Origin: Siphonodentalium dalli | Lineage: Eukaryota; Mollusca; Scaphopoda; Gadilida; Siphonodentaliidae | Direction: 5' to 3' | NCBI GenBank assembly: GCA_032622095.1 | Contig: CP136064.1 | Span: forward strand, 186,230,209 to 186,294,208 | DNA: 64,000 nucleotides | In this document: positions 46,301 to 49,205 of the stretch, piece by piece | How the letters are laid out: each line of letters opens with the position of its first letter | Numbering within the stretch: the first letter of the stretch is position 1 | The notes under the pieces: generated by a model | What the model was told of the DNA's origin: nothing | Seen by the model: only the letters and a program-made list of their open reading frames with translations | Databases searched by the model: none | Made by a program: the position numbers and the translations under genes

Positions 46301-48236
46301 GATTTCATAAACAATGTTTTTACAAGAGGATTCATGCCCATGATTACGAAACCTACAAGATTAACCGAACACTCTGCCACCATAATTGATCATATCTATA
46401 CCAACAAAATGCAAGATAGTCACCAAACAGTGATAATTACCTGCGATGTTTCCGATCATTTCGGTATATTCATCTCTGAAGCAAACAAGCAGAAACCCTT
46501 AAACCCCTCCCATAAAAAAGCTACATATAGGAACTATAATATTAATAATGTCCATATATTCAAAAACTTGTTAAAATCGTGTAAATTTGACTCAGTTCTC
46601 AGTTGCAACTCATCTGAAAAGGCATATGAATGTTTTTTAGACATATACATGACCGCGCACGACCTAGCTTTTCCGCTCGTAACACGGAAAGTACCCAAGA
46701 ATTATATCAAACGCGCACCATGGATGACATCTGGACTAATCAAATCATCAATCACCAAACAAGAACTCTACTGTAATAAACTGAATTCGCCTTCGGACAC
46801 AAATAAAATTGCCTACATAAATTATCGTTAACTATATAATAAACTAATTAGGAAAAGTAAAAATAGTTATTATTCTGACTGTCTAGAACAAAATAAAAAT
46901 GATATAAAAAACACATGGAAAATTCTTAAAAAATGCCATCAATAAAAATCAAAAATCGTGTAACTATCCTAAGATATTTAATGATAACAATATAGAGCTA
47001 TCTGACCCAAACATAATAGCCAAAACATTTAATGACTACTTTTCAAATATCGGTGAAAACACTAGCAGTTCTATTCATTCTGAAACCTCAGACGCAGACT
47101 TTACTGACTACCTTCGAAATAGACAAGCAAACGAATTATAAATCGAACCCACATCCATTCAGGAAATAATATTAACATGTTATTCCACTGTATACTTTTA
47201 TAACGGAATGGGAGAATCCATTTAGTATCGAAAGAGTTAAATGAATCAATCACTTGCATGATGGCGTAGTTTCGTTTCTGGAAGATATAGTTTTAGAAAA
47301 ATGCCTTTGCTCTCAAGGTTGATATCTTACCCCAGTTCGGTCGAACTCGGTCAACTAAGTGTCAGCCAAGAAAAATATATAACTCGACATGATGTGGTGA
47401 TCGCCCAAAACTCACACCCCGTGAACTGAAATTCCTAATTAACCCTCTCTATACTGAATGGATTCTTCCACTCAGTTTTAAAGGTATACAATGGAGTGGT
47501 CTATTATTATATGACTATCGTTTTTCTTTCCCCAATAGCGCTATTGTATAGCGACCATTTCCTGACCATCGGGTCAGCTACAGTTTGATCCGATGTCATT
47601 CCACCCTTCTCTATCTCGCATACTGCGCATGTCCGTAAAAAGCCTGGCGATTTATTATACAAAAATGGTTTCTTCTTTATTCTTGTTACCCGTGGCCTAC
47701 GTGTGGTTTCATTTCACAATTAATTGTGCTTTTTAAATGAAAAGCATGTCATATAATAAACCTGTTATCGCTGCAGTGATATGCTCTGGGCTTCGCGTCA
47801 CGTCTCGTTGAAGATGTCAGATCGCTGGATCAAACTCGACGCCTGTGGCGGCTCGTTTGATCCAGCGATCTGACCTCTTCAACTCGACGTGATACTTCGC
47901 CCAGATCAATTCACTGCAGCGATAAGATGTATTATTAATCCGGTGGGGTTTCATGAAATATAAGCAGATGGCATGAAATAATAGTACAGAAGGAGTCCTT
48001 ATTTATTTGAGGGACATGTTCAGATAATAAGGTCGTTTGTTGAAATTATTATTTGGACATTTCCTAAGGGATAACTACTCATCAATGATTATTTAGCATA
48101 TAAATGGTTAATGCATGCATAGATACTCGCTTGTGTGTGAGCTACTACATGCGCTACAATTGATCCTATTTGTGTTGTTACAGAATTCATCGACGATCTT
48201 TGTGAAATGATTAATGATGGTTTCTTCAACAAATGA
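5828..48236 (+). CDS. Calmodulin-like protein gene, complete, with alternative last exons
   Basis: Exons: 5828-5830 (ATG, donor GTGAGT), 25260-25290, 35273-35416, 39704-39946, then either 42246-42268 or 48184-48236. All junctions have AG/GT borders and matching phases. With the proximal end the coding length is 444 nt, 147 residues, against 148-149 for classical calmodulin. The four EF loops are [36 protein letters not shown] and [12 protein letters not shown]; loop 4 is completed by the last exon. Divergence from calmodulin is concentrated in the central linker ([14 protein letters not shown]). It is probably a calcium sensor, but a calmodulin-like paralogue rather than the canonical protein. 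Intron 1 is 19.4 kb and intron 2 is 10 kb, both filled with transposons including palindrome P1. The single-codon exon 1 is inferred from context. Confidence 0.88.
6191..6330. repeat. Diverged fragment resembling the MITE at 48431-48843
   Basis: Phrases such as CGTTGTAGAAAA, GCCAGCATATGAA and AAGTAAAATGTCGGTAGTTCC recur in the same order, with mismatches, inside the Harbinger-like MITE at 48431. The ends are not visible. Confidence 0.4.
6379..6578 (+). repeat. Inverted repeat, left copy (partner at 14874-15082)
   Basis: About 200 bases containing TAAACGCCTGATAAAAGTCG and CTGCCGAAGCTGCCGTCAAT recur as the complement at 14874-15082. The pair brackets the LINE at 7.6-13.3 kb. It may be two MITE copies in opposite orientation, or ends of a larger element that captured the LINE. 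Confidence 0.6.
7085..7400. repeat. Microsatellite-rich tract (CA/TACA-type and TA repeats)
   Basis: CA-rich and TACA/CATA-like repeats run from about 7085 to 7290, then an alternating TA run of about 40 bases (7290-7331), then CA-rich sequence again. The open frames across it are low-complexity artefacts. It lies just beyond the 3' end of the minus-strand LINE. Confidence 0.8.
7651..8184 (-). CDS. C-terminal part of LINE ORF2, shifted frame, zinc motif
   Basis: This open frame overlaps the end of the main ORF2 and supplies the missing C-terminus: [28 protein letters not shown], then [19 protein letters not shown] (C-x2-C-x9-H-x4-C), the zinc-binding motif common after the reverse transcriptase of many LINEs. 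It has no start of its own. The frameshift lies between about 8184 and 8088. Confidence 0.75.
   Translation of the reverse strand: MERYSAQGNFRLYRIRMGKRGERQSLHRFHNINPKLTVSHLWRCCRKFPRHKIAYLTVGGIIACTGSVSLTCSKCGGDYDDLPLHVIMNCPAIAEYRNDIWYELMNKFDIPCILKLDSLSPDIQLNVFLTARPRELFDIICEADMFTDFMVCSTYCLWHAYHTIQTTSLIDNADVKL
8088..11168 (-). CDS. LINE ORF2: APE endonuclease and reverse transcriptase
   Basis: The true ATG is at 11168 ([17 protein letters not shown]). The endonuclease spans about residues 1-240, with [32 protein letters not shown] and ISNHRPI. The reverse transcriptase follows at about 490-790: [51 protein letters not shown] and the active-site box QADDMTLIS (Gln replaces the usual Tyr or Phe before ADD). 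It makes the target nick and primes reverse transcription of its own RNA. The reading frame leaves the family pattern near 8130, and the expected C-terminus continues in another frame (7651-8184), so one frameshift has occurred. Otherwise it is open over more than 1000 codons, which suggests a young copy. Confidence 0.88.
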   Translation of the reverse strand: MSHAQIAIATWNCTGLSASADSISGAFLNDMIHERNIDICGISEHWLHEHNSHILEPMLVNYKCHIVCDFSQRLPHQRGRHKGGVALIWKDILDPYVSTIQIDDDRICGIQVELPDADYLYIFQVYLPSTNYTDEFHLQYTQALGDIIDTYFSLGHVIIMGDFNCTLSRSRPRDNSLRRVLEPKQFVPVNESNLCAGRKATFVPATGGEGTSIDYVFYSQRDIYMTLVYAEIIDDDVTDISNHRPIVCLFRCDIQADSSKRRSNSTPLYNWKKFRSSPNLMSQYKYTLASLLPHSYNINSRGDVDALYNNIISAIQRASSEIIPQKTFKSHLKPFWNSHLKDLHAHMTTSRRNWITAGRPREVDHALYVEYKSRKCAFRREFRQCCNQNLSDRNNELDTAAEVDQGSFFKIINSRRNYENRPNKIFEYNGATLRNSSEISDGWADYFESLYKPLVHDSFDENHLQIVNDTVADLANGQYCKTGSNSKYVTEPVLEDEVENTLKTLNLNKASGWDNVYNEHLVLGGTALIKCLTALLTGIMMFSHIPEPAKIGIIVPLYKGGNKPRKLFDSYRAITLLPAIYKLLEKIILLRLEYRVPDMIKVHALQHGFQKGINCLMNSFLIYESKEFASENDSKLFTCFLDVQKAFDTVWINGLLYKLHLLGFDEKIWLLFHQMLTGTSCHVKYGNCQSRKFQIEQGTKQGGVISPLFYMIFVDQLLTELANSGAGLNMFSINCSCPTQADDMTLISVSENGLQHLMNICTNYSRKWRYKYNEQKTVVIVFNESKNEHTKASCNRAWTLCGKQLSEVESLVHLGVPIHKFNHKGNAIDVIKNKLRSSYFSLSNIGMYAGGITPTSSRKLYTSIVLPRGLFGCELLCGMTDSDILSLERTHRFCLKKIQGLHYQTRTNIAEGLMGIGNAQSFIEKKKLLFFSSLCTLSTEKAAKSVFLLRLHSFFITGVSKYSFIADIVDIIESHQLMPYLTNYVSHSDFPTKQIWKGIVRKAISDYTESEWESAASDNHSIAFIT
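11263..11559 (-). CDS. RRM-like C-terminal segment of the LINE ORF1, shifted frame
   Basis: Ninety-eight codons without an ATG at the beginning: the open frame begins at a TTG that overlaps the ORF1 stop codon. It contains [17 protein letters not shown], typical of an RRM-type first strand, and ends [19 protein letters not shown], a pattern like the end of many LINE ORF1 proteins. It is most likely the ORF1 C-terminus in the -1/+2 frame rather than an independent gene. ORF2 starts about 95 bases downstream. Confidence 0.6.
   Translation of the reverse strand: MSIKHNTPINTIRVFVGNMLDSVTPEAIQDYLTDAGVRFSIVRMMHSRKEHTVSARLNIHEDDMTKVINKNFWPRQVFCRLWLSQNDFDRRQTQYNGN
11556..13292 (-). CDS. LINE ORF1 protein, coiled-coil (about 578 aa)
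   Basis: This is the RNA-binding/chaperone-type ORF1 expected upstream of a LINE ORF2. A start ATG ([11 protein letters not shown]) lies at 13292. The middle holds a heptad-rich segment (about residues 255-360, with [18 protein letters not shown]) followed by a Lys-rich stretch, then an acidic and Asn/Gln-rich tail ([12 protein letters not shown]). No zinc knuckle is seen in this frame. It ends at a TGA (11558-11556) that overlaps the next open frame, which carries the RRM-like domain. The protein is therefore either split by a frameshift mutation or continued by frameshifting. It would act in the LINE ribonucleoprotein. Confidence 0.75.
   Translation of the reverse strand: MEGIFTETDRVLYGPDNNVPGFDTNDIVPSCAHVCENQTLDTESSSVPCHRDDNINCDEAMEKLNEMASINLREPIDLSATFVKLTETGPTTVDFSTYLSWVLQYVRNTPKGNVVDVLLNATQWRAATLKEMRASVFEEIIKLAKSGRLDINLNSSLKQRRVNREMSADRETTLAVKYSHDIYQMMLCILDEKPDHISDLLTAPKVMISNQHDIPEYSEISNSPKEILENIANSTQFGPVHSLSDLYKTVSEMKEQNKTYSAKLAKAMNTLMARMNNNDTLLNQLSERIDKIEEQIEVNQLDIERTADERCSGVSKLKSDIRDIKMDKESMRDEIQSLTRSVNSNTGYIGTLKGKNKQKQQKVPKQNVKICDPNKDATDSKINSDENTDDNSNSLHDDANSPRDESVNATPESEPKPTETDERIELKCMDKMNIKLNKFSREIAGLFQDFTTHTMNGINDRLNHMYNQQQMFNQQLLNASPNTQITSSPNGQTTKSYNSIPVDDFDESYTNRTYSEVTRNGNKGQGNTSRQRNDTSTPNQKRPPTTFENDDNLQQRRPSYNTTGDTGRHQVIVRRKVH
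13340..14873. other. Intron 1 sequence, no gene recognised
   Basis: The start may hold the 5' UTR of the adjacent LINE. Two overlapping open frames of about 100 codons lie at 13731-14100 on opposite strands; neither resembles a known family and both are probably chance. The phrase AATAAAGAGCGTTTATG at 13793 resembles a motif conserved in P1 and P2. Confidence 0.4.
14874..15082 (-). repeat. Inverted repeat, right copy (partner at 6379-6578)
   Basis: This is the complement of the repeat at 6379-6578 with scattered mismatches and small indels. It includes ATTGACGGCAGCTTCGGCAG and CGACTTTTATCAGGCGTTTA. No open frame is associated with it. Confidence 0.6.
15083..16470. other. Intron 1 sequence, no gene recognised
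   Basis: The open frames here are short and unlike known proteins. Around 16000-16220 the word AACAC or its complement recurs irregularly (for example GTGTTATGTACAACA and TCCAACACCCACAGGTGTCC), which looks like old repeat DNA. T-rich sequence follows at 16290-16320. Confidence 0.35.
16471..16852. mobile_element. Possible MITE related in its ends to the 48431 element
   Basis: The left end GGCCACGTTCACGAACC and the complement of the right end, GGCTACGTTCATACACC, resemble each other and the GGGTACGTTCAGACAC end of the MITE at 48431. The interior differs and no clean target-site duplication is seen. Confidence 0.35.
17085..19871 (-). CDS. LINE ORF2 (L1/Tx1-like): reverse transcriptase and zinc motif
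   Basis: An open frame of about 928 codons, with the first in-frame ATG just inside ([16 protein letters not shown]). It starts in the linker between endonuclease and RT ([20 protein letters not shown] is the usual pre-RT motif). RT motifs in order: [73 protein letters not shown], then [18 protein letters not shown]-terminal zinc motif, [18 protein letters not shown], is intact (C-x2-C-x8-H-x4-C). The frame has no stops, so decay is recent, but the endonuclease is truncated upstream and the copy is presumably immobile. Confidence 0.88.
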   Translation of the reverse strand: MMALDQSNLDDVRREELIETLQKTEGVLCQLRKERSKGAMIRSRAIWVEDGEKPTKYFLNLEKRNCISKTLTNLTKLNGDSLTNQNDILEETRNFYQTLYSSKPINSYHTDTVFSDLDNPTLSPMSAQNIEGPITLNELTTALKKSKNGKSSGLDGYQYEFWKFFWSDLGQILCESLNESFDAGELSITQKQGLITLIPKKVNDRQLLKNWRPITLLNCTYKLASSCIAERLKTVLPNIINPDQTGFLKGRYIGDNTRLIYDIIYNTKIKNKSGLLLLVDFEKAFDSVSWKFLHKCLDMFNFGDSIKKWISVFYKNINSSVLVNGHISQNFIISRGCRQGDPISPYIFLICAEVLALMVRNNRNIKGITLGGEEYRLTQYADDTTLILDGNEPSVREAYHILDVFAQISGLWINPSKCQASWIGCYTGRSDHICPDLNIKFSDSFDLLGIRFNTNLNLMSDNYEKKFDDITRSIEIWKHRLLTPLGRITVIKSLILPKLTHLFISLPNPEPQFVHRLESLFFNFVWGSKRDRVKRKLLCQDYKQGGLKMVDIKNFITSMKITWIRRLVNKSSKWAPLTELPILKDPFFLTYHYSYFYSKAKKVQNHFWRDVLIAWANFLEKNIRNVNISTCTLWNNANIKMNGSPINFAAWRKEGIYFVHDLLQEIGNFHTTETIYSTYKIRTNFLILNSIRPQLIFYSNKISKPIVRSPMPTLPDNFVTLLRNPRGGRDFYDILNHDCHVPTSHAKWQIEIGEEEIDWNIYNKLPFSTTPDTKIQWLQYRINSRIISTNSFLKIAKIRQDDTCVRCKDKKESISHIFWECEHVQTFLTDIHSWGNRNNVKLQATKRIMIIGSRCVNDNYTTNLFWLLVKQYIYRTKFTPEKLTISSFQGDLRFRYKCEKYNARREFKLEEFEKDWFLFKFAVKENAQ
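19868..20182 (-). pseudogene. Truncated APE endonuclease N-terminus of the L1/Tx1-like LINE
   Basis: An ATG at 20182 begins [19 protein letters not shown], followed by [15 protein letters not shown] and [17 protein letters not shown], the first half of a LINE endonuclease. After KDKNGNF the sequence departs from the family, and the later catalytic parts (the GDFN-like and SDH-like motifs) are absent. The frame ends at 19868, overlapping the RT frame by four bases. An internal deletion near 19905 has fused the endonuclease to the pre-RT linker out of frame. Confidence 0.75.
20431..22173. other. Intron 1 sequence between LINE pieces
   Basis: I find no gene here. A 17-base G-run lies at 21656-21672 and a C-run near 21836-21846. 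The 2-kb gap between ORF2 and the ORF1 at 22.2 kb is too long for a normal L1/Tx1 element, so the two may be separate insertions. Confidence 0.4.
22174..23127 (-). CDS. LINE ORF1 protein, L1-type (coiled coil, RRM, C-terminal domain)
   Basis: I chose the ATG at 23127 ([15 protein letters not shown]), which begins a basic N-terminus; the frame is open further upstream without clear coding character. The order is a basic head, [12 protein letters not shown], a coiled coil (about residues 75-160, [20 protein letters not shown]), then the RRM-like core ([45 protein letters not shown]) and a C-terminal domain ([18 protein letters not shown]). This matches the nucleic-acid-binding ORF1p of L1-type LINEs. 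No ORF2 follows within 2 kb, so it may be an orphan or belong to the element at 17-20 kb. It is uninterrupted over about 317 codons. Confidence 0.8.
   Translation of the reverse strand: MASKRSRKDRNKGKGTDKNSTIESEDSMNPSPKKQLTLMNFLDKQGTTPPSPILGSNSIPEQLSDIIKRVDNLSTASQTNHEKYSAEQKMQVAEFGKMVSQFKTEIICQFNDKIHKLEEKIGNLEKERRNILDVVETQHGQWKEECLSLKQKINDLEQQGRKDSVRIYGIPESKDRETRHDCANKTLDILNNKMKMGTQRTDISIAHRVGRNAVEAGETNGAASSGEKRKGPRPILVKFVTRETKLLVIESRKCLKQTGISIIEDATPFNYYLLRKAFRADNIQNSWISNGKLFCKTKNGNIQKFSTEAYLDTIIRS
23540..24349 (+). mobile_element. PIF/Harbinger-like MITE, copy A
   Basis: The 810-bp element begins GGGTGGATACACAC and ends GTGTGTATCCACCC, flanked by the trinucleotide TAA on both sides (23537-23539 and 24350-24352). 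A 3-bp TWA duplication with G-rich termini is typical of PIF/Harbinger elements. It has no transposase frame. The word GGATCATATATAGCCCC occurs twice inside. Copy B lies inverted at 25776-26579. Confidence 0.82.
24353..25259. other. Intron 1 3' end, no feature beyond exon 2 acceptor
   Basis: Nothing recognisable lies here apart from the pyrimidine-rich acceptor just before exon 2. There is no open frame of note. Confidence 0.4.
25260..25290 (+). CDS. Calmodulin-like gene, exon 2
   Basis: The exon is preceded by acceptor TTTTAG and followed by donor GTAATT. It encodes [10 protein letters not shown] plus the first base of a Glu codon, the N-terminal helix before EF-hand 1. At 31 nt it has the same length and phase as exon 2 of the leftward paralogue. 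It sits between two inverted copies of a Harbinger-like MITE. Confidence 0.9.
25776..26579 (-). mobile_element. PIF/Harbinger-like MITE, copy B (inverted relative to A)
   Basis: This 804-bp element is the complement of copy A over its whole length, with scattered differences. It has the same GGGTGGATAC terminal repeats and again TAA on both sides (25773-25775 and 26580-26582). It is non-autonomous. With copy A it brackets calmodulin exon 2. Confidence 0.82.
26682..26815. mobile_element. Small MITE with 25-bp terminal inverted repeats
   Basis: The left end GTTTAACCCCTTCAGTGCCA pairs with the right end TGGCACTGAAAGGGTTAAAC. The element is 134 bp and non-coding. Similar AACCCTTTNA-type ends occur near 35426, 35978, 40183, 42809 and 47445, so this is a common end type in this genome. 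Confidence 0.6.
27361..27576 (+). CDS. Candidate small ORF of P1, left arm (71 aa)
   Basis: An ATG-initiated frame ([10 protein letters not shown]) with a Cys/His/Asp-rich middle ([20 protein letters not shown]). I recognise no family. It is preserved in the other arm with a single residue change, but both arms share ancestry so this is weak evidence. A second overlapping frame is equally conserved. AATAAA-bearing sequence follows at about 27631. Confidence 0.3.
   Translation: MMMQEIFNLLCLSLYQLIVCNQRQNDQHAENDSYHADDKHWNVCIHTDGDNGQDYSDSDQSIRRRPVYSII
28358..30160 (+). pseudogene. Packaging-ATPase-like zinc-finger fusion gene, P1 left arm, with in-frame stops
   Basis: One reading frame of 601 codons with the start ATG present but five in-frame stops (28451, 28463, 29123, 29471, 29645). 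Domain order: C2H2 finger at residues 5-26 (C5, C8, H21, H26); a Gln/His tract encoded by CAA repeats; a P-loop ATPase with Walker A GPTSSGKT (about 146-153) and Walker B LVILDDLM (about 217-224); a second finger at about 431-455; a charged helical domain; and an acidic tail DDNSDD. The Walker motifs and the following NQNFYY and [11 protein letters not shown] pattern resemble A32/FtsK-HerA-type genome-packaging ATPases. AATAAA lies at 30166-30171. A TATA-like stretch present in the other arm is deleted here. It is broken and presumably not expressed as one protein. Confidence 0.72.
28451..28697 (+). repeat. CAA-type trinucleotide tract inside the P1 left gene
   Basis: CAA repeats interrupted by CAGTATCATCAGCCA-type units encode the Gln/His tract. 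The mirrored tract at 32868-33127 has a different repeat arrangement, as expected of slippage. The antisense poly-Leu and poly-Val frames are artefacts. Confidence 0.85.
30161..31401. repeat. Centre of palindrome P1: 3' flanks of both genes and spacer
   Basis: The arms meet here. The last matched bases are ATTCACAATGAAGT (ending 30764) and ACTTCATTGTGAAT (from 30801), with a spacer reading GGACAAACAATACATCTTGC onward. The arms hold the shared block ATTTCAATAAACTTCATCAA just after each stop and several phrases (GATGTCATAGCATGGGTACA) that recur in P2. There is no gene in this stretch. Confidence 0.8.
31402..33213 (-). pseudogene. Packaging-ATPase-like zinc-finger fusion gene, P1 right arm, nearly open
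   Basis: Mirror copy of the left-arm gene, 604 codons in one frame. The codon at the start position (33213-33211) is ATT rather than ATG, and there is one in-frame stop at 32613-32611, between the Walker A and Walker B segments. All other left-arm stops are absent. Domains are in the same order: finger, Gln/His tract (about 33125-32868), ATPase, second finger [22 protein letters not shown], acidic C-terminus. A TATA-like box lies just upstream (33268-33254), and a minus-strand AATAAA at 31396-31391. In a DNA virus or Polinton the ATPase drives DNA into capsids; here no capsid gene accompanies it. Confidence 0.72.
32868..33127 (-). repeat. CAA-type trinucleotide tract inside the P1 right gene
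   Basis: Complementary TTG repeats with TGGCTGATGATACTG-type interruptions. It is the mirror of 28451-28697 but differs in unit number and order. Confidence 0.85.
33254..33268 (-). promoter_or_regulatory. TATA-like element upstream of the right-arm ATPase-like gene
   Basis: On the minus strand this reads CTATATAAATATAGG, about 45 bases before the start-codon position. The left arm has lost this stretch by a small deletion. The promoter role is inferred. Confidence 0.4.
34024..34239 (-). CDS. Candidate small ORF of P1, right arm (71 aa)
   Basis: Mirror copy of the frame at 27361-27576 with one residue difference (Thr for Ile near the C-terminus). The function is unknown. It lies between the arm's outer end and the ATPase-like gene, in the same direction as that gene. 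Confidence 0.3.
   Translation of the reverse strand: MMMQEIFNLLCLSLYQLIVCNQRQNDQHAENDSYHADDKHWNVCIHTDGDNGQDYSDSDQSTRRRPVYSII
34750..35272. other. Intron 2 end, no feature seen
   Basis: Unique-looking intron sequence between P1 and exon 3. It ends in the pyrimidine-rich acceptor of exon 3. Confidence 0.4.
35273..35416 (+). CDS. Calmodulin-like gene, exon 3 (EF-hand 1)
   Basis: The exon follows acceptor TTAACAG and ends at donor GTAATG. It encodes EYKNAFNVF, loop [12 protein letters not shown], the helix [20 protein letters not shown] and the start of loop 2 (DLN). At 144 nt it equals the leftward gene's exon 3. Confidence 0.93.
35468..35942. mobile_element. Fold-back MITE with a nested hairpin at each end, copy 1
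   Basis: Each end is itself a hairpin of about 70 bp: GCCAATGCATTCTCTT, a GCGAGTCGACC / GGTCGCCTCGC loop region, and AAGAGAATGCATTGG. The two ends are inverted copies of each other (CCCTGTGCC at the left, GGCACAGG at the right). The AT-rich centre is built from degenerate AATGATAAAAATTGTTAAAG words. It is non-coding. Copy 2 lies at 36885-37255. Confidence 0.75.
36781..37373. mobile_element. Larger inverted repeat containing fold-back MITE copy 2
   Basis: The outer arms run inward from about 36781 and 37373 (CAGGTATTTGG against CCAAATACCGG; CAGTCGGAAGTCGGGATT against AATCCCGACTTCCGACTG). Inside, at 36885-37255, lies the same nested-hairpin unit as copy 1, with ACCCTGTGCCAATGCATT and its complement. 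The extension of pairing beyond the MITE ends means this copy is part of a longer palindrome. Confidence 0.7.
37517..38960. mobile_element. Putative DNA transposon with GC-rich terminal inverted repeats
   Basis: The left end TATAATCCCCGCAGCGGGCA matches the complement of the right end with two mismatches (TATAATACCCGCTGCGGGCA), followed on both sides by a GTAAACCCCG-type block. A further copy of that block lies at 38535-38560. An inner imperfect palindrome spans about 37770-38340, including C-rich runs. No transposase frame is recognisable, so it is non-autonomous or decayed. Confidence 0.6.
38977..39292. mobile_element. MITE flanked by TTAA
   Basis: The left end GGAGGAGCCCCA and the right end TGGGGCGCCTCC are inverted repeats. 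TTAA occurs directly outside both (38973-38976 and 39293-39296). A second inverted pair inside (TGCTATAGTACTATA and TAGTACTATAGCA) gives a long stem. TTAA duplications are typical of piggyBac-type elements, but no transposase is present. Confidence 0.7.
39704..39946 (+). CDS. Calmodulin-like gene, exon 4 (EF-hands 2-4)
   Basis: The exon follows acceptor TTTACAG and ends at donor GTGAGT. Its 243 nt encode the rest of loop 2 (GDGKIGFGE), the central linker, loop 3 ([12 protein letters not shown]), the exiting helix [20 protein letters not shown] and loop 4 up to [11 protein letters not shown]. The loop-4 Glu ligand comes from the next exon. Position 3 of loop 3 is Glu instead of the usual Asp or Asn. 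Confidence 0.95.
39947..42245. other. Intron 4 of the calmodulin-like gene
   Basis: No gene or complete transposon is recognised. The phrase ATTGGCACAGGAATTAACCC at 40170 resembles ends of the fold-back MITEs at 35-37 kb. The 103-codon frame at 40537 has no family resemblance. Confidence 0.45.
42246..42268 (+). CDS. Calmodulin-like gene, proximal last exon
   Basis: The exon follows acceptor TTGACAG. Joined to exon 4 it completes loop 4 and ends EFVEMMN then TGA, close to the canonical calmodulin ending. An AATAAA lies at 42357-42362, about 90 bases past the stop, so this exon can form a complete 3' end. Confidence 0.85.
42357..42362 (+). terminator. Poly(A) signal AATAAA of the proximal calmodulin-like 3' end
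   Basis: A canonical AATAAA sits about 90 bases downstream of the proximal stop codon on the same strand, a normal distance for a short 3' UTR. Confidence 0.5.
42809..43077 (+). repeat. Interspersed repeat R, uninterrupted copy
   Basis: Starts TAACCCTTTCCATACCAAAT and ends near GAGGGGTTAAT. The same sequence occurs at 47438-48115, where about 420 bp are inserted after GTCTATTATT. This copy therefore represents the empty site. It is non-coding. Confidence 0.65.
43078..45560. other. Sequence between the two candidate last exons, no gene seen
   Basis: No recognisable coding exon, LINE or MITE. The short frames are unlike known proteins. If the distal last exon is used, this is intron. Confidence 0.4.
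45612..47150 (+). pseudogene. LINE fragment: endonuclease region, 3' part missing (copy 1 of a family)
   Basis: Plus-strand frames broken by stops near 45818, 46050 and 46831 encode a short N-terminal segment, then an APE endonuclease: [72 protein letters not shown] and [12 protein letters not shown]. The sequence stops before any reverse-transcriptase motif, where repeat R-like sequence begins at about 47178. Loss of the 3' half is unusual for a LINE, which normally loses its 5' end, so later deletion or insertion is likely. Copy 2 at 60.3-63.7 kb retains the RT. Confidence 0.75.
47178..47240 (-). repeat. Inverted fragment of repeat R
   Basis: This is the complement of the start of repeat R (GTATACTTTTATAACGGAAT, ending AAAGAGTTAA). 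With 47438 it forms an inverted pair, so repeat R ends may act as the terminal repeats of a MITE. Confidence 0.5.
47438..48115 (+). repeat. Interspersed repeat R, copy interrupted by a fold-back MITE
   Basis: Same sequence as 42809-43077 but split. The first part ends GTCTATTATTA at about 47510, and the second part resumes TATTATTAATCCGG at about 47930. The insert is the fold-back MITE copy b. Confidence 0.65.
47507..47930. mobile_element. Fold-back MITE, copy b, inserted in repeat R
   Basis: The main hairpin is at 47764-47925: TTATCGCTGCAGTGAT against its complement ATCAATTCACTGCAGCGATAA (split by a small bulge), and CAGATCGCTGGATCAAAC against GTTTGATCCAGCGATCTG. It resembles 1102-1560 in layout and flanks. 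ATTATTA on both sides is a candidate target duplication by comparison with the empty copy of repeat R. Confidence 0.65.
48184..48236 (+). CDS. Candidate alternative distal last exon of the calmodulin-like gene
   Basis: The exon follows acceptor GTTACAG and begins AATTC in the same phase as the proximal last exon. Joined to exon 4 it would encode [18 protein letters not shown] then stop, giving a 157-residue protein. The EF-loop Glu and the FIDDLCEMI helix are preserved, so this is a genuine calmodulin-type last exon. It is either an alternative exon or the only surviving piece of a duplicated gene. I see no clear AATAAA before the MITE at 48431. Confidence 0.65.
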
Positions 48237-48430
48237 TCTTTCACCCACACGACCTGACCCGCTAGATGTTACGATGGCGTCACGGACCGACAGTCAGATG
48301 CACCGAATGTTTGTGCCAAATTCGTCATCTCCATTCAGGAACTTGGCTAGAAGGCCGACACCGCTTGGAGTATAGGTGAATGGATCGTGACCGGTGATCT
48401 CATGAATATGCAATTATTTTATCTGGTTTA

Positions 48431-48843
48431 GGGTACGTTCAGACACTGGTAAGTTTGCACGGTATATGGTTTGCAGGCATCGTCGTAGAAAACGATATTA
48501 TGCCAGTATATGAATGGAAACATGCATATAAAATGCATCTGTACCACAACTATAACTACTTGAGAAGTAAAATCTCTGTAGTTCCATCTGTATAGTGATG
48601 CTACCGGAATTTGCCTTTAAATAACATGAAATTATCTCGCAAGATTCAATCATACAGGTATTTGAAGGAAAATGCCAGTAGCACCGTTACAAGTGGAACT
48701 ACAGAAATATTACTTCTCACGTCGTTCGCTTTAGTAAAGATGCATATCGTATGCATGTTTCCGTTCTTATTCTGGCACCATGTGGTTCTGGCGAAATTCT
48801 TGCAATACATACCGTGCAAAGTTGCCAGCGTATGAACGTACCC
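48431..48843. mobile_element. PIF/Harbinger-like MITE
   Basis: The left end GGGTACGTTCAGACACTGG and the right end CCAGCGTATGAACGTACCC are imperfect inverted repeats, extended by TTTGCACGGTAT against ATACCGTGCAAA. TTA flanks both sides (48428-48430 and 48844-48846), a TWA duplication as in PIF/Harbinger. It is 413 bp long with no transposase. Confidence 0.78.
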
Positions 48844-49006
48844 TTACTATCAGTTCCAGGTCTTACACGAGTCACTGTTTGTGTTACTGTCGGAATTTCA
48901 CATTGATTCACGATATTCAAGCGCTTGCAGCATGTGTTTTCCCAGTCGGATTTCCGTATAATTATAGTAGTGTTATCACCAGAAGAATAGCTGGCTCGTT
49001 AGTGTC

Positions 49007-49205
49007 ACATCTAAAAATAGAATTTGTGGGTCTAAAATTGGTTGTACTAAAATATTCCCAAAATATCAAAAACCCAAAAAAAAATTCAAAACTTCCAAAA
49101 TTTATTTTTTCCAAAAAATTTCAAAACTTCCAAAAAATTTCAAAATCCCCAAATTTCAAAAAAAGAAAAAATTTCAAAACCCCCCAAAATTATTTCTCTA
49201 AAAAA
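49007..49205. repeat. Terminal A-rich block of P2, left (partner 56945-57165)
   Basis: The phrase GGTCTAAAATTGGTTGTACT followed by AAATATTCCC and degenerate TTCAAAA words occurs at each outer end and again beside the centre (53650-53700, and inverted at 54080-54130). Each arm is thus bounded by the same block in direct orientation. Confidence 0.7.
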
